Source: Hymenobacter edaphi (GTDB lineage Bacteria > Bacteroidota > Bacteroidia > Cytophagales > Hymenobacteraceae). From it: a stretch of 64,000 nt of DNA. The notes under the pieces were generated by a model. It ran no database searches. It was not told the DNA's origin and was given only the letters and a program-made list of their open reading frames with translations. Location: NCBI RefSeq assembly GCF_003258365.1, contig NZ_QHKM01000002.1, positions 1 through 64,000 on the forward strand, given 5' to 3'. This document shows positions 47,187 to 54,341 of this stretch, one piece after another; position 1 is the stretch's first letter; each line of letters opens with the position of its first letter. Both the position numbers and the translations under genes were made by a program.

Positions 47187-47462
47187 CAGTACCGGGCTTG
47201 CCGGAGACGCTGTTGGCTGAAGCGCAAGGCAGAAAAATGGCCTCACAGCATCCGAAAGCGCATTTCGCAACGAGGAGTCAGCTGGCTGGTAATAAAGCTA
47301 TTCAGGACGGGGCATCCTTCGCTGCGCGTCTGCCAGGCGAAGCATGACTGGCGCTCAACCCGAACCTGACTGCCTACGCAACGGCAATACCGCCCTGGCT
47401 CCCAGCCACTCCGGAGCCGCTTTCCCGTAAGCAAGTCGGTGTTGTTCACCGCGTCTCCGCTT

Positions 47463-48212
47463 ATGTCCGCTGCTCCTGCGCCCGTTACCCTGATTTTTCT
47501 GCACTACTGGGCCGGCTCCGGCCGCGAGTGGTCGGCCGTCGTTGAGGCGCTGGGGCCCGACTACCATTGCCTCACGCCCGACCTCGGCGGCTTCGGCGAC
47601 GCACCCGCCCCCAGCCGCGGCTACTCCGTGGAGGCCTACGCCAGCGAGGTGGAAGCCCTCATCAACCGCCAGCAGCTCGCCGATTACGTGCTCGTGGGCC
47701 ACAGCATGGGCGGCAAGATTGCGCTGGACGTGGCCGCCCGGCAGCCGCCTGGCCTGCGCGGCGTGGCCTTGCTCACGCCCTCGCCGCCCACCCCCGAGCC
47801 CATGCGCGAGGAGGAGCGGCAGGCCAGCCTGCGCAGCTACGGCGACCCGGCCGCCGCCGAAGCCACCTTCGAGCACATCACGGCCCGGGCCCTGCCCGAT
47901 GCGCTGCGCCAGCAGGTCATTGCCGACAACCTGCGCACCAGCAAAGCTGCCTGGGACGCGTGGCTGCTGCAGGGCAGCAAGGAAGACATCTGCGCCCTGA
48001 TGCCCCGCGTGCAGGTGCCCGTGTTCCTCCTTGCCGGCACCGCCGACGCCGTGCTGCCCCCGCAGGTGCACCAGCGCGAGCTGCTGCCCTGCCTGGCCGA
48101 AGCCACCACCTTCCACTTCATCGAAGGCGCCGGCCATCTGCTGCCCCTCGAAGCGCCCGGCGAAGTGGCCAGCGCCCTGCGGCAGTTTCTGGCCGAGCTA
48201 GCGGTGGGGTAA
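47463..48212 (+). CDS. Alpha/beta hydrolase
   Basis: The 249-residue enzyme has the alpha/beta-hydrolase fold. The oxyanion strand is LIFLHYWAGSG near residue 15, the nucleophile elbow VGHSMGGK has Ser near 83, the acid is probably the Asp in LAGTADAVLPP near 196, and the His is in EGAGHLLPLE near 225. Substrate is unknown; HYWAGSGREW instead of HGxxxxxxxW is typical of small esterases and lactonases. The ATG at 47463 was preferred over the start eight codons earlier. Confidence 0.87.
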   Translation: MSAAPAPVTLIFLHYWAGSGREWSAVVEALGPDYHCLTPDLGGFGDAPAPSRGYSVEAYASEVEALINRQQLADYVLVGHSMGGKIALDVAARQPPGLRGVALLTPSPPTPEPMREEERQASLRSYGDPAAAEATFEHITARALPDALRQQVIADNLRTSKAAWDAWLLQGSKEDICALMPRVQVPVFLLAGTADAVLPPQVHQRELLPCLAEATTFHFIEGAGHLLPLEAPGEVASALRQFLAELAVG

Positions 48213-48279
48213 AGCAAAATGTATATGTGTATAAAAGGTCAAAGACTACTTTTAGCCACTTCAACTCAACCCCATTATC

Positions 48280-48507
48280 ATGGCTTTTTTAACTCTTAAC
48301 CAAGTAGCAGCCGAAGGCACACACGCTACTTCTGGTGTCGGAACTACCGATGCTGTATTTGATGTGGTTACGGCCAACGGCATAGAGTGCATTCGTTTGC
48401 GAACCTACGCGGAGGGTCAGGGCGTCGCCGGAGGGGTAAAACAGACGGTGCACCTTACGGCAAGGCAGTTGAGCGAAATGCTCCACACAATGCTGTCCGC
48501 CGTATAA
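48280..48507 (+). CDS. Small orphan protein, 75 aa
   Basis: I do not recognise it. The product (MAFLTLNQVAAEGTHATSG...) is soluble and looks like a compact beta fold followed by one helix (LTARQLSEMLHTML). Codon use is visibly less GC-biased than in its neighbours, which suggests recent acquisition or a different expression class. TACTTTTA at 48247-48254 is a near -7 element, and a clear terminator follows, so it is an independent small transcription unit and likely real. Confidence 0.65.
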   Translation: MAFLTLNQVAAEGTHATSGVGTTDAVFDVVTANGIECIRLRTYAEGQGVAGGVKQTVHLTARQLSEMLHTMLSAV

Positions 48508-48520
48508 GCATCTTGACGAG

Positions 48521-48552
48521 AAGCCTCGCTGCAGAAAGCGAGGCTTTCTTTT
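48521..48552 (+). terminator. Intrinsic terminator of the small orphan gene
   Basis: A 10-bp perfect stem (48521-48530 with 48537-48546) with a 6-nt loop is followed by TTTCTTTT. Confidence 0.85.
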
Positions 48553-48567
48553 ACCAGTTCTCCTCTT

Positions 48568-49236
48568 ATGTGCGGCCGTTACACCATCATCACTCCCGAT
48601 TCGGGCCTGGCCAAGCGCTTTGATGCCAAACCGGCCGCCCCCACGGCGGCCAACTACAACGCCGCGCCTTCGCAGCGCATGCCCATTATCACCAACCTCG
48701 CCCCGCACGACATTCAGGCGGTGCAGTGGGGGCTGATTCCGGGCTGGGTGAAGGACGTGAAGCAAGCGCCCAAGCCCATCAACGCCCGCGCCGAGACGCT
48801 GCCCGAAAAGCCCTCGTTTCGGCAGCTGCTGCAGCGCCGCCGCTGCCTGGTGCTGGCCGACAGCTTCTACGAGTGGCAGCAGACGGGCCGCGGCAAGATT
48901 CCGCACCGCATCCTGCGCCAGGACGAAGCGCCCTTCGCCTTTGCCGGCCTCTGGGACGAATGGACCGACCGCGACACCGGCGAAGTGGTGCCCACGTTCA
49001 CCATCGTCACCACCGAGCCCAACGCCCTGATGGCGCAGCTGCACAACCGCATGCCCGTCATCCTGCCCGACCGCGCCGCCGAGCTGGCCTGGCTCGATGA
49101 CCGCACAACGGCCGCCGAACACCAGGCGTTGCTGCGCCCGCTGCCCGACGGCCTGCTGAAGGAGTATGCGGTGACCACCCTGGTCAACTCGCCGGCCCAC
49201 AACGACCCGGCGGTGCTGCAGCCCGCCGCGGCCTAG
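48568..49236 (+). CDS. SOS response-associated peptidase (YedK/HMCES family)
   Basis: The 222-residue protein belongs to the SRAP family, which crosslinks to abasic sites in single-stranded DNA through the N-terminal Cys and so shields them. Cys2 (MCGRYT), the Asn of INARAET near 73, the Glu of SFYEWQ near 105 and the His of HNRMPV near 160 are all present, so it should be active. The initiator Met must be removed for function. Length matches bacterial YedK. Confidence 0.94.
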   Translation: MCGRYTIITPDSGLAKRFDAKPAAPTAANYNAAPSQRMPIITNLAPHDIQAVQWGLIPGWVKDVKQAPKPINARAETLPEKPSFRQLLQRRRCLVLADSFYEWQQTGRGKIPHRILRQDEAPFAFAGLWDEWTDRDTGEVVPTFTIVTTEPNALMAQLHNRMPVILPDRAAELAWLDDRTTAAEHQALLRPLPDGLLKEYAVTTLVNSPAHNDPAVLQPAAA

Positions 49237-49245
49237 CGTGGGCAG

Positions 49246-49464
49246 TTAGCGGCCCAAGCCGAACAGGCCGTGGCGCTTGCTGCGACGCATGCCGCCACGG
49301 TTCTTCTTCCGCTTTTTGCGCTTGAACTTATACCCGCCGCCGAACGCGTCGTGGCCGGCCGGGGTGAGTGAGGTGGTTTCGGCCACGGGCGCACCAGCGA
49401 AGGCAGCCTCGAAAGGGGCGCTGGCCAGCACGGCAAGCAGCAGGGAACAGCAGAGCGTTTTCAT
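49246..49464 (-). CDS. Tiny exported polybasic protein
   Basis: The 72-residue product has a signal peptide (about 1-23, AAFAG), a short Ala/Thr/Pro linker and a strongly basic tail containing KFKRKKRKKNRGG and RRSKRHG. Predicted mature charge is very positive. I do not recognise a family. It shares its plan and the KRKKRKK word with the gene at 49691-49888. Possible roles are binding to nucleic acid, acidic polysaccharide or membranes; all are inference. Confidence 0.65.
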   Translation of the reverse strand: MKTLCCSLLLAVLASAPFEAAFAGAPVAETTSLTPAGHDAFGGGYKFKRKKRKKNRGGMRRSKRHGLFGLGR

Positions 49465-49541
49465 AGCGGTGGAGCAAGAAGAAGTGGAGAAATCCTAGAA
49501 TCGTTTGACGATGCAATTCTACGTCGACTATGCGGCTGCCC

Positions 49542-49576
49542 AAAAAAAACGGCCTCACATGAAGATGTGAAGCCGT
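49542..49576 (-). terminator. Intrinsic terminator of the second polybasic gene
   Basis: A 12-bp stem with one internal mismatch and a 4-nt loop is followed on the minus strand by eight T residues. Confidence 0.85.
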
Positions 49577-49690
49577 CGGCTGACGTAGCTCAGGGCCGCG
49601 TCGAGAGAACGAAGATGGGTGATATTAGGGCTTGATTGGCAGATTTTTACGCCGAAAAAGCCGGAATTTTACTGCCCCAAAGATGCGAGG

Positions 49691-49888
49691 CTAGCGCCGA
49701 CGCCGGCCAGCGCGGCGCTTCTTGCGCTTTTTGCGTTTGGCCACGCTGCTGGCGTGACTCGCGTCGTCTGCTTTCAGAATGGCGGTGGTCGAGGCTGCCG
49801 GGGCTATGGACTCGGCGTAACTCTCGTCGGGTACGGCCGCGCCGCCCAGAATCAGTGCGGCCAGGGCATAGTAAAGCTGCTTACGCAT
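49691..49888 (-). CDS. Tiny exported polybasic protein, second copy
   Basis: The 65-residue product has a signal peptide (MRKQLYYALAALILGGAAVPD..), a Ser/Ala/Asp linker and the tail KRKKRKKRRAGRRRR at the very C terminus. The ATG at 49888 begins the signal peptide. It has an AT-rich promoter region upstream (TACATTTC, minus, 49948-49955, one mismatch to TAnnTTTG) and its own terminator, which supports real expression. Family and role are unknown. Confidence 0.65.
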   Translation of the reverse strand: MRKQLYYALAALILGGAAVPDESYAESIAPAASTTAILKADDASHASSVAKRKKRKKRRAGRRRR

Positions 49889-50004
49889 AGGGGTAAGTGA
49901 TTGTGTTGGTGGAAAAGAAACGAGCGAGTTGAGTGGCAATAATAATTGAAATGTACCGAATTATGCAATAAATAATACGATTTATCATAGTTAATAGTAT
50001 TCAG

Positions 50005-50041
50005 CAAAACGCAGTCCGTCTCAGGTAGAAACGGACTGCGT
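50005..50041 (-). terminator. Intrinsic terminator of the small membrane protein gene
   Basis: An 11-bp perfect stem (50009-50019 with 50031-50041) is followed on the minus strand by TTTT. Confidence 0.75.
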
Positions 50042-50067
50042 CGGCTGGTAGGGTCCGGAAAGCGCGG

Positions 50068-50385
50068 CTATTTGCCGGCCGGCTTGGCGTCCTTGGCGGG
50101 CTCCGGGGCGTCGTCGCCGTCGGTGAAGTCCTCAATGGCGTCCTGAATCTGGTCGGAGTACTTGGTCAGCACCAGCACGGCGCCGGCGGCCAGCACGGCA
50201 ATGCCGAGTACGAGCTGGGTGGGGGTGAGGCGCTGGCTGGCCTTGCGCAGCAGGGCGCCGCCGTGGCGGAGCAGGTCTTCAACGTGCTCGTTGTCGCCCT
50301 TAATCACGTGGTAGGCGCTTTCGAAGGTGCGCGCAATGTCCTCCGGGAGAATGTCTTCCAGCTGTTTTTGGATCTGGTTGTCCAT
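50068..50385 (-). CDS. Small membrane protein, 105 aa
   Basis: The product has a charged helical N-terminal half (MDNQIQKQLEDILPEDIARTFE...), one hydrophobic helix (LVLGIAVLAAGAVLVLT, about 60-76) and an acidic C-terminal tail. It resembles small stress-type membrane proteins with a helical soluble part, but I cannot name a family. The ATG at 50385 is the only sensible start; upstream codons cross a terminator. Confidence 0.6.
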   Translation of the reverse strand: MDNQIQKQLEDILPEDIARTFESAYHVIKGDNEHVEDLLRHGGALLRKASQRLTPTQLVLGIAVLAAGAVLVLTKYSDQIQDAIEDFTDGDDAPEPAKDAKPAGK

Positions 50386-50464
50386 GACGGAACGGATGAG
50401 GTAGTTAGGGGGTCGGAACAAACGCCCGCTGGCGGAGGCCGGCGGGCGTGTTTGGGCATTACGC

Positions 50465-50505
50465 AAAACTCCCCGCCAAGGCTACGCCCGAGCGGGGAGT
50501 TTTTC
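50465..50505. terminator. Intrinsic terminator after the DUF1501 gene
   Basis: A 12-bp perfect stem (50465-50476 with 50492-50503) with a 15-nt loop has T-runs on both strands. It lies about 55 bp past the DUF1501 stop. Confidence 0.8.
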
Positions 50506-50558
50506 AAGTTTTGATGGTAACGGTTGAGGTTGGCCGGCAAATTCGGCGGGCCAAACCC

Positions 50559-52139
50559 TTACTCCACCACCACCAGCCGGGTGCTCAGGCGCGAGCCTTC
50601 CTGCACGTGGCAGTAGTAAGTGCCCGCCGCCAGCGCCGTGGCATCGAGCGGGAGCTGCTGCGGGCCGCGGGGCAGGGCGCGGTCCGCCAGGCGACTGATT
50701 TCGCGGCCGGTGCCGTCGAAGAGCAATACCTGCACGTGGCCGCCGTCGGCGTCGAAGGTGATGGTGGCCCGCTCGCGCACGGGGTTGGGGTACACGCTGA
50801 AGTTGGGCACGTTCACGTCGGCGGCCGCGGTGGTGCCGGTGGCCACGCCGGCGCGCAATACGGGCACGTAGGGGAAAGCGCGGCCGAACAGCGCGCTGAG
50901 CGTGGCGGCGGGTACCGAGAACCAGTCCTGCAGAATGGAGGCGTACACCGAGCGGAAATCGTACTGCATCGGCACGTTGTCGTTGACGCCCGCGTTGGCC
51001 GGCACCTGCACGTTCTGGCCGTGGATGCGCGGGTTCACGCTGGTGCCGAACACCAGCAGCGGAGCCGCCGCGCCGTGGTCGGTGCCCTTGCCCGAGTTGG
51101 CCTTGATGCGCCGCCCGAACTCGGAAAACGTCAGGCCCACCACGCGGTCCTGCACGCCGAGGCGGCGCAAATCGTCCTGGAAAGCCTCGACGGCCTGCGA
51201 CACCTTGCCCAGCAGCGTGGCGTGGGTGCCGGTGGCGGTGCTGCCGGTGGCCGGCACCTGCAGGGCGTGGGTGTCGAAGCCGCCGAGGTTGACGCAGTAG
51301 ATGCGCGTCTGCAGCCCGCCGGCAATCAGCTGGGCCACGATTTTGAGCTGGTCGGCCAGGGCATTCTGGCCGGCGGTGGGCCACATGGGCGAGAGGTTGC
51401 TGGCCGCCCGCGCCGCCCGCTGAATGGCCGTGGTGTACACCTGTGTCTGCTGCACCACCTGCCGGATAAACGTCAGCTCGTGGCCCGCCGGCGTGTTCGG
51501 GGCGGTATCGACGGTGCCGGTGAGCAGCTGGTAGAACGAGCTGGTGCTGGCAATGGCCATGCCCATGTTCACGGCGGGGCCCTGCACGCAGTTGCTCACC
51601 ACCGAGCCGACGGTAATGGCCAGCGGGTCGGGGTTTTGGGTGCTGGGGTAGCCGGTGGGAAAGCCCGGAAACTCGCCGTCGAGGTAGCGGCCGGCCCAGC
51701 CGGTGTTCCAGGTCACGTTGGAGTCGGAGGCCGAGGTCCAGATGTCGGTGGCGCGGAAGTGCGAGAAGTTGGGGTTGGGGTAGCCCACGCTCTGCACCAC
51801 GCCGATTTTGCCGTTGTCGTAGAGCGACTTGACGCCCGTCATGGCCGGGTGCAGGCCGGTGAGCGTGGTCAGCGGCAGCACCTGGGCCTGCGGAATGGCA
51901 ATGTCGGGCCGGGCCGTCATCAGCCCGCTGTACTGGTCCAGCGGAATGACCATGTTCAGCCCGTCGTTGCCGCCGTTGAGCTGCACGAGCACCAGCACGC
52001 GGTCGGTCTGAATGGAAGTGTTGACCAACGCCGCCAGCACCGCGTTTTCCTGGCCATAAGCCGCCACCGGGAAGCCGTTCAGCAGCACCGGCAGCACCGC
52101 CCCCGCCGCCGCGGTCTGGATAAATTCTCTGCGTTTCAT
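50559..52139 (-). CDS. DUF1501 domain protein with Tat-like signal and T9SS sorting domain
   Basis: The 526-residue protein starts MKRREFIQTAAAG, a twin-arginine-type signal. The DUF1501 domain follows (about 30-430; LVLVQLNGGNDGLNMVIP, SHFRATDIWTSAS, GFDTHALQ and TFSEFGRRIKANSGKGTDHGAA are diagnostic). It is a sulfatase/phosphatase-fold family of unproven function. A type A sorting domain (about 445-526, VYPNPVRERATI) ends it. DUF1501 proteins are typically encoded beside DUF1800 proteins, as here, 119 bp downstream of that gene. Confidence 0.9.
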   Translation of the reverse strand: MKRREFIQTAAAGAVLPVLLNGFPVAAYGQENAVLAALVNTSIQTDRVLVLVQLNGGNDGLNMVIPLDQYSGLMTARPDIAIPQAQVLPLTTLTGLHPAMTGVKSLYDNGKIGVVQSVGYPNPNFSHFRATDIWTSASDSNVTWNTGWAGRYLDGEFPGFPTGYPSTQNPDPLAITVGSVVSNCVQGPAVNMGMAIASTSSFYQLLTGTVDTAPNTPAGHELTFIRQVVQQTQVYTTAIQRAARAASNLSPMWPTAGQNALADQLKIVAQLIAGGLQTRIYCVNLGGFDTHALQVPATGSTATGTHATLLGKVSQAVEAFQDDLRRLGVQDRVVGLTFSEFGRRIKANSGKGTDHGAAAPLLVFGTSVNPRIHGQNVQVPANAGVNDNVPMQYDFRSVYASILQDWFSVPAATLSALFGRAFPYVPVLRAGVATGTTAAADVNVPNFSVYPNPVRERATITFDADGGHVQVLLFDGTGREISRLADRALPRGPQQLPLDATALAAGTYYCHVQEGSRLSTRLVVVE

Positions 52140-52146
52140 CAGAAGA

Positions 52147-52257
52147 TGGTCAAATGGTGAGGTGGTGATTGGTGAGGTTGATGTTCCGGAGGCCAGCACT
52201 GCGCAGCTTGCGCAATCAGCACGGCACTCACCAGTTCACCACCTCACCATTTCACCA
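52147..52257. repeat. Octamer-arm palindromic element, copy 5 (inverted orientation)
   Basis: The arms 52147-52176 and 52227-52257 are near-perfect reverse complements. The loop (52177-52226) is, on the opposite strand, about 85 percent the same as the loop of copy 3, so the two are clearly the same element inserted in opposite directions. It fills the DUF1800-DUF1501 spacer. Confidence 0.9.
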
Positions 52258-52258
52258 C

Positions 52259-53977
52259 TTAGCTGAGTTGGTATTCGGCCTGGCTGAGCATGGCCTTGAG
52301 CAGCGCGCGGAGCTTGGTGGCCACGGCGTTTTTCTTGGCCGTGTTGGTGGGCGCGGCCAGGTACTGGTTCCACTCGTCGGTCCACTCGAAGTCGGGCAGG
52401 CCGGGCAGCAGCGTGTCGTTGAGGTAGGCCAGCTGGCTGGTGGTCAGCGCGAAGGGCATCAGCACGTCGACAAAGGCCTGGATGAGCAGGTTCGGGTCCT
52501 GGGCGGTGGCGGCGGGCAGGCTCTGGGCCCAGGCCACCGGGTCGACGATGAGCTGGAAGCCCGAGCGGGTGACGCCGGTGCTGGTGAGCAGCGCGTCGGA
52601 TACCTGGGTGCGGCGCGGCAGCGTCACGGCGTTGATCCACAGTTCGTTGAACTGCGGGGTCTGCCAATAGGCGGGCCAGCCGGCCACGTTGGGCGGGTCG
52701 CCCAGGTACTGCTGCTGCAGGTTGGTCAGCCCGTTGAAGTAGTCCCACACCGCGTACTGCTGAGCCACGTTGGCGGAAGTGGGCTGGGCTACTTCCAGCT
52801 GGCGCAGCAGGCCCAGGCTGAAGTCGAGCGGGCTTTTGATGTAGCAGCCCACGTTCACCGCGTCGAAGAAGTGCTCGGAGGCCAGCAGCGTGCGCAGCAC
52901 CGGCCCGATGTTGTAGCCGTTTTGCTGCAGCTGGGTGGCCAGGGGCTGGATGATGTTCTGCTCGGTTGTCGCGTCGATGACGTAGTACACAAACCAGCGG
53001 TAGAGCTTGCGCACGAGGTGGCGGGCGGTTTCGGCCTGCCCGAAAATCATGTCGACCAGCGTCTTGTACTCCTGGTCGCCGCCGTTCGGAATGGCCTGGT
53101 TCTGAAACGCGCCGCTGAACTGCTTGACCGTCGTGTCGTGGCGCGAAGCGGTGTAGTAGCCGGCAATGGTGGTGGCGTTGTCGCGCCAGCCGGTAAGCAC
53201 CTTGGCGGCGGCCTGCACGTCGGCCTCGGTGTAATTGGTGTAGTTGCCGGTGCCGATGAGCGGGCCTTTGCCCACCGTAAACAGTTCCAGCAGCTCGCGG
53301 CCGTAGTTTTCGTTGGGGGCGGTGGCGGTGCTCTGGTTGCCGTTGAGGTAGCGCAGCATGGCCGGGGCCACGGTCACGTCCTTGCACAGCTGCTTCACGT
53401 TGCCCAGGGCCTGCCCGCGCAGCAGCTCGGCGTAGTGGTAGCCGTAGCGCGCGTCGTTGATGTCGGCCAGCTCAACGACGAAGTGGTTGTGCCAGAACAG
53501 CCACATCTTGCCCTGCAGGGTACTGCCCTGCAGCAGCTGGCCCAGCCACCAGGCCCGCAGCGCGGAGCGTCGCACGCCCTCGAAGTTCTGGTCGAAAGCC
53601 TGCGTCACCCAAGTCTGCCCGATGGCCACGCTCGTGTCGGTGGCCGAGACGTTGACCGGCGGCGCGGGCGTCGCGGGGGCCGTCAGCAGCGTGGTCAGCA
53701 CCTGCGAGAGGGTGGAGCTGGCCGCCGCCGCCAGTTGCGCCCGCGTGGGCCCGAACAGGCAGCGCCGCAGCAGGTGCGCCGCCTGCGCCGTACCCCAGGG
53801 GCCGGCATAGGCCGCCAGGCCCGCGTTGGTGCGCGGCAGCACCGGCAGCGTTTTGTTGGCGTAGGGGCTGAGGGTTTCGCCGGGCGGATCGGTTTGCGGC
53901 ACTAAAGGCCCGGCCGGCACTGCCGCCGGGGCCGTCAGTGCCGAAGCCGGTTTGCGGAGAAAAGCTCTACGGTCCAT
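52259..53977 (-). CDS. DUF1800 domain protein with Tat-like signal
   Basis: The 572-residue product begins MDRRAFLRKPASALT, a good twin-arginine motif. It contains the DUF1800 domain (about 70-550; WGTAQAAHLLRRCLFGPTRAQL, LRAWWLGQLL, KMWLFWHNHFV, NENYGRELLELFTVG and NDTLLPGLPDF are typical). The role is unknown. It is the partner of the DUF1501 gene and comes first in the operon, so both are probably folded with a cofactor or metal before export. Confidence 0.9.
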   Translation of the reverse strand: MDRRAFLRKPASALTAPAAVPAGPLVPQTDPPGETLSPYANKTLPVLPRTNAGLAAYAGPWGTAQAAHLLRRCLFGPTRAQLAAAASSTLSQVLTTLLTAPATPAPPVNVSATDTSVAIGQTWVTQAFDQNFEGVRRSALRAWWLGQLLQGSTLQGKMWLFWHNHFVVELADINDARYGYHYAELLRGQALGNVKQLCKDVTVAPAMLRYLNGNQSTATAPNENYGRELLELFTVGKGPLIGTGNYTNYTEADVQAAAKVLTGWRDNATTIAGYYTASRHDTTVKQFSGAFQNQAIPNGGDQEYKTLVDMIFGQAETARHLVRKLYRWFVYYVIDATTEQNIIQPLATQLQQNGYNIGPVLRTLLASEHFFDAVNVGCYIKSPLDFSLGLLRQLEVAQPTSANVAQQYAVWDYFNGLTNLQQQYLGDPPNVAGWPAYWQTPQFNELWINAVTLPRRTQVSDALLTSTGVTRSGFQLIVDPVAWAQSLPAATAQDPNLLIQAFVDVLMPFALTTSQLAYLNDTLLPGLPDFEWTDEWNQYLAAPTNTAKKNAVATKLRALLKAMLSQAEYQLS

Positions 53978-54341
53978 AGGCAGGGGTTTTGGTCGGAAGA
54001 GGCCGGTTGACCGGCGCGTGGTTGACTTGCGGGCCGGTTGTAACCCCTAAGATGCGTAGGAATAGTGAAAGTTTAATGATGGGTATACTTCAATTTTAAT
54101 TTTATTTTAAGCTGACTGCCGTGGTCCTGCGCCAGCGTTCCGGGTGAAGTGTCGAAACGGGCACCCGACGATGGCCGGCGCCGAGGCTGTACCAGCGGAA
54201 GCACGGCCCGGCTTCAAACCGGAAGCCGCGTCAAATGCAACAGGCCGCCGTGCTACGCGCAGCACGGCGGCCTATTGGCTTACTGTTGTCTCAGGCCGGA
54301 GCCGGCAGTTGTTGCGGCTTCCGGGGCTGCAGCGGTAGGAC
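53978..54341. other. Intergenic region with AT-rich promoter patch
   Basis: These 364 bases hold an AT-rich block (about 54060-54118) that probably contains the DUF1800 promoter on the minus strand, though no exact TAnnTTTG is present. The terminator hairpin at 54242-54273 is listed separately. I see no gene. Confidence 0.45.
54242..54273 (-). terminator. Terminator-like hairpin of the beta-propeller T9SS gene
   Basis: A 13-bp perfect stem (54242-54254 with 54261-54273) with a 6-nt loop lies 70 bp past the stop. The U-run is weak. Confidence 0.6.
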
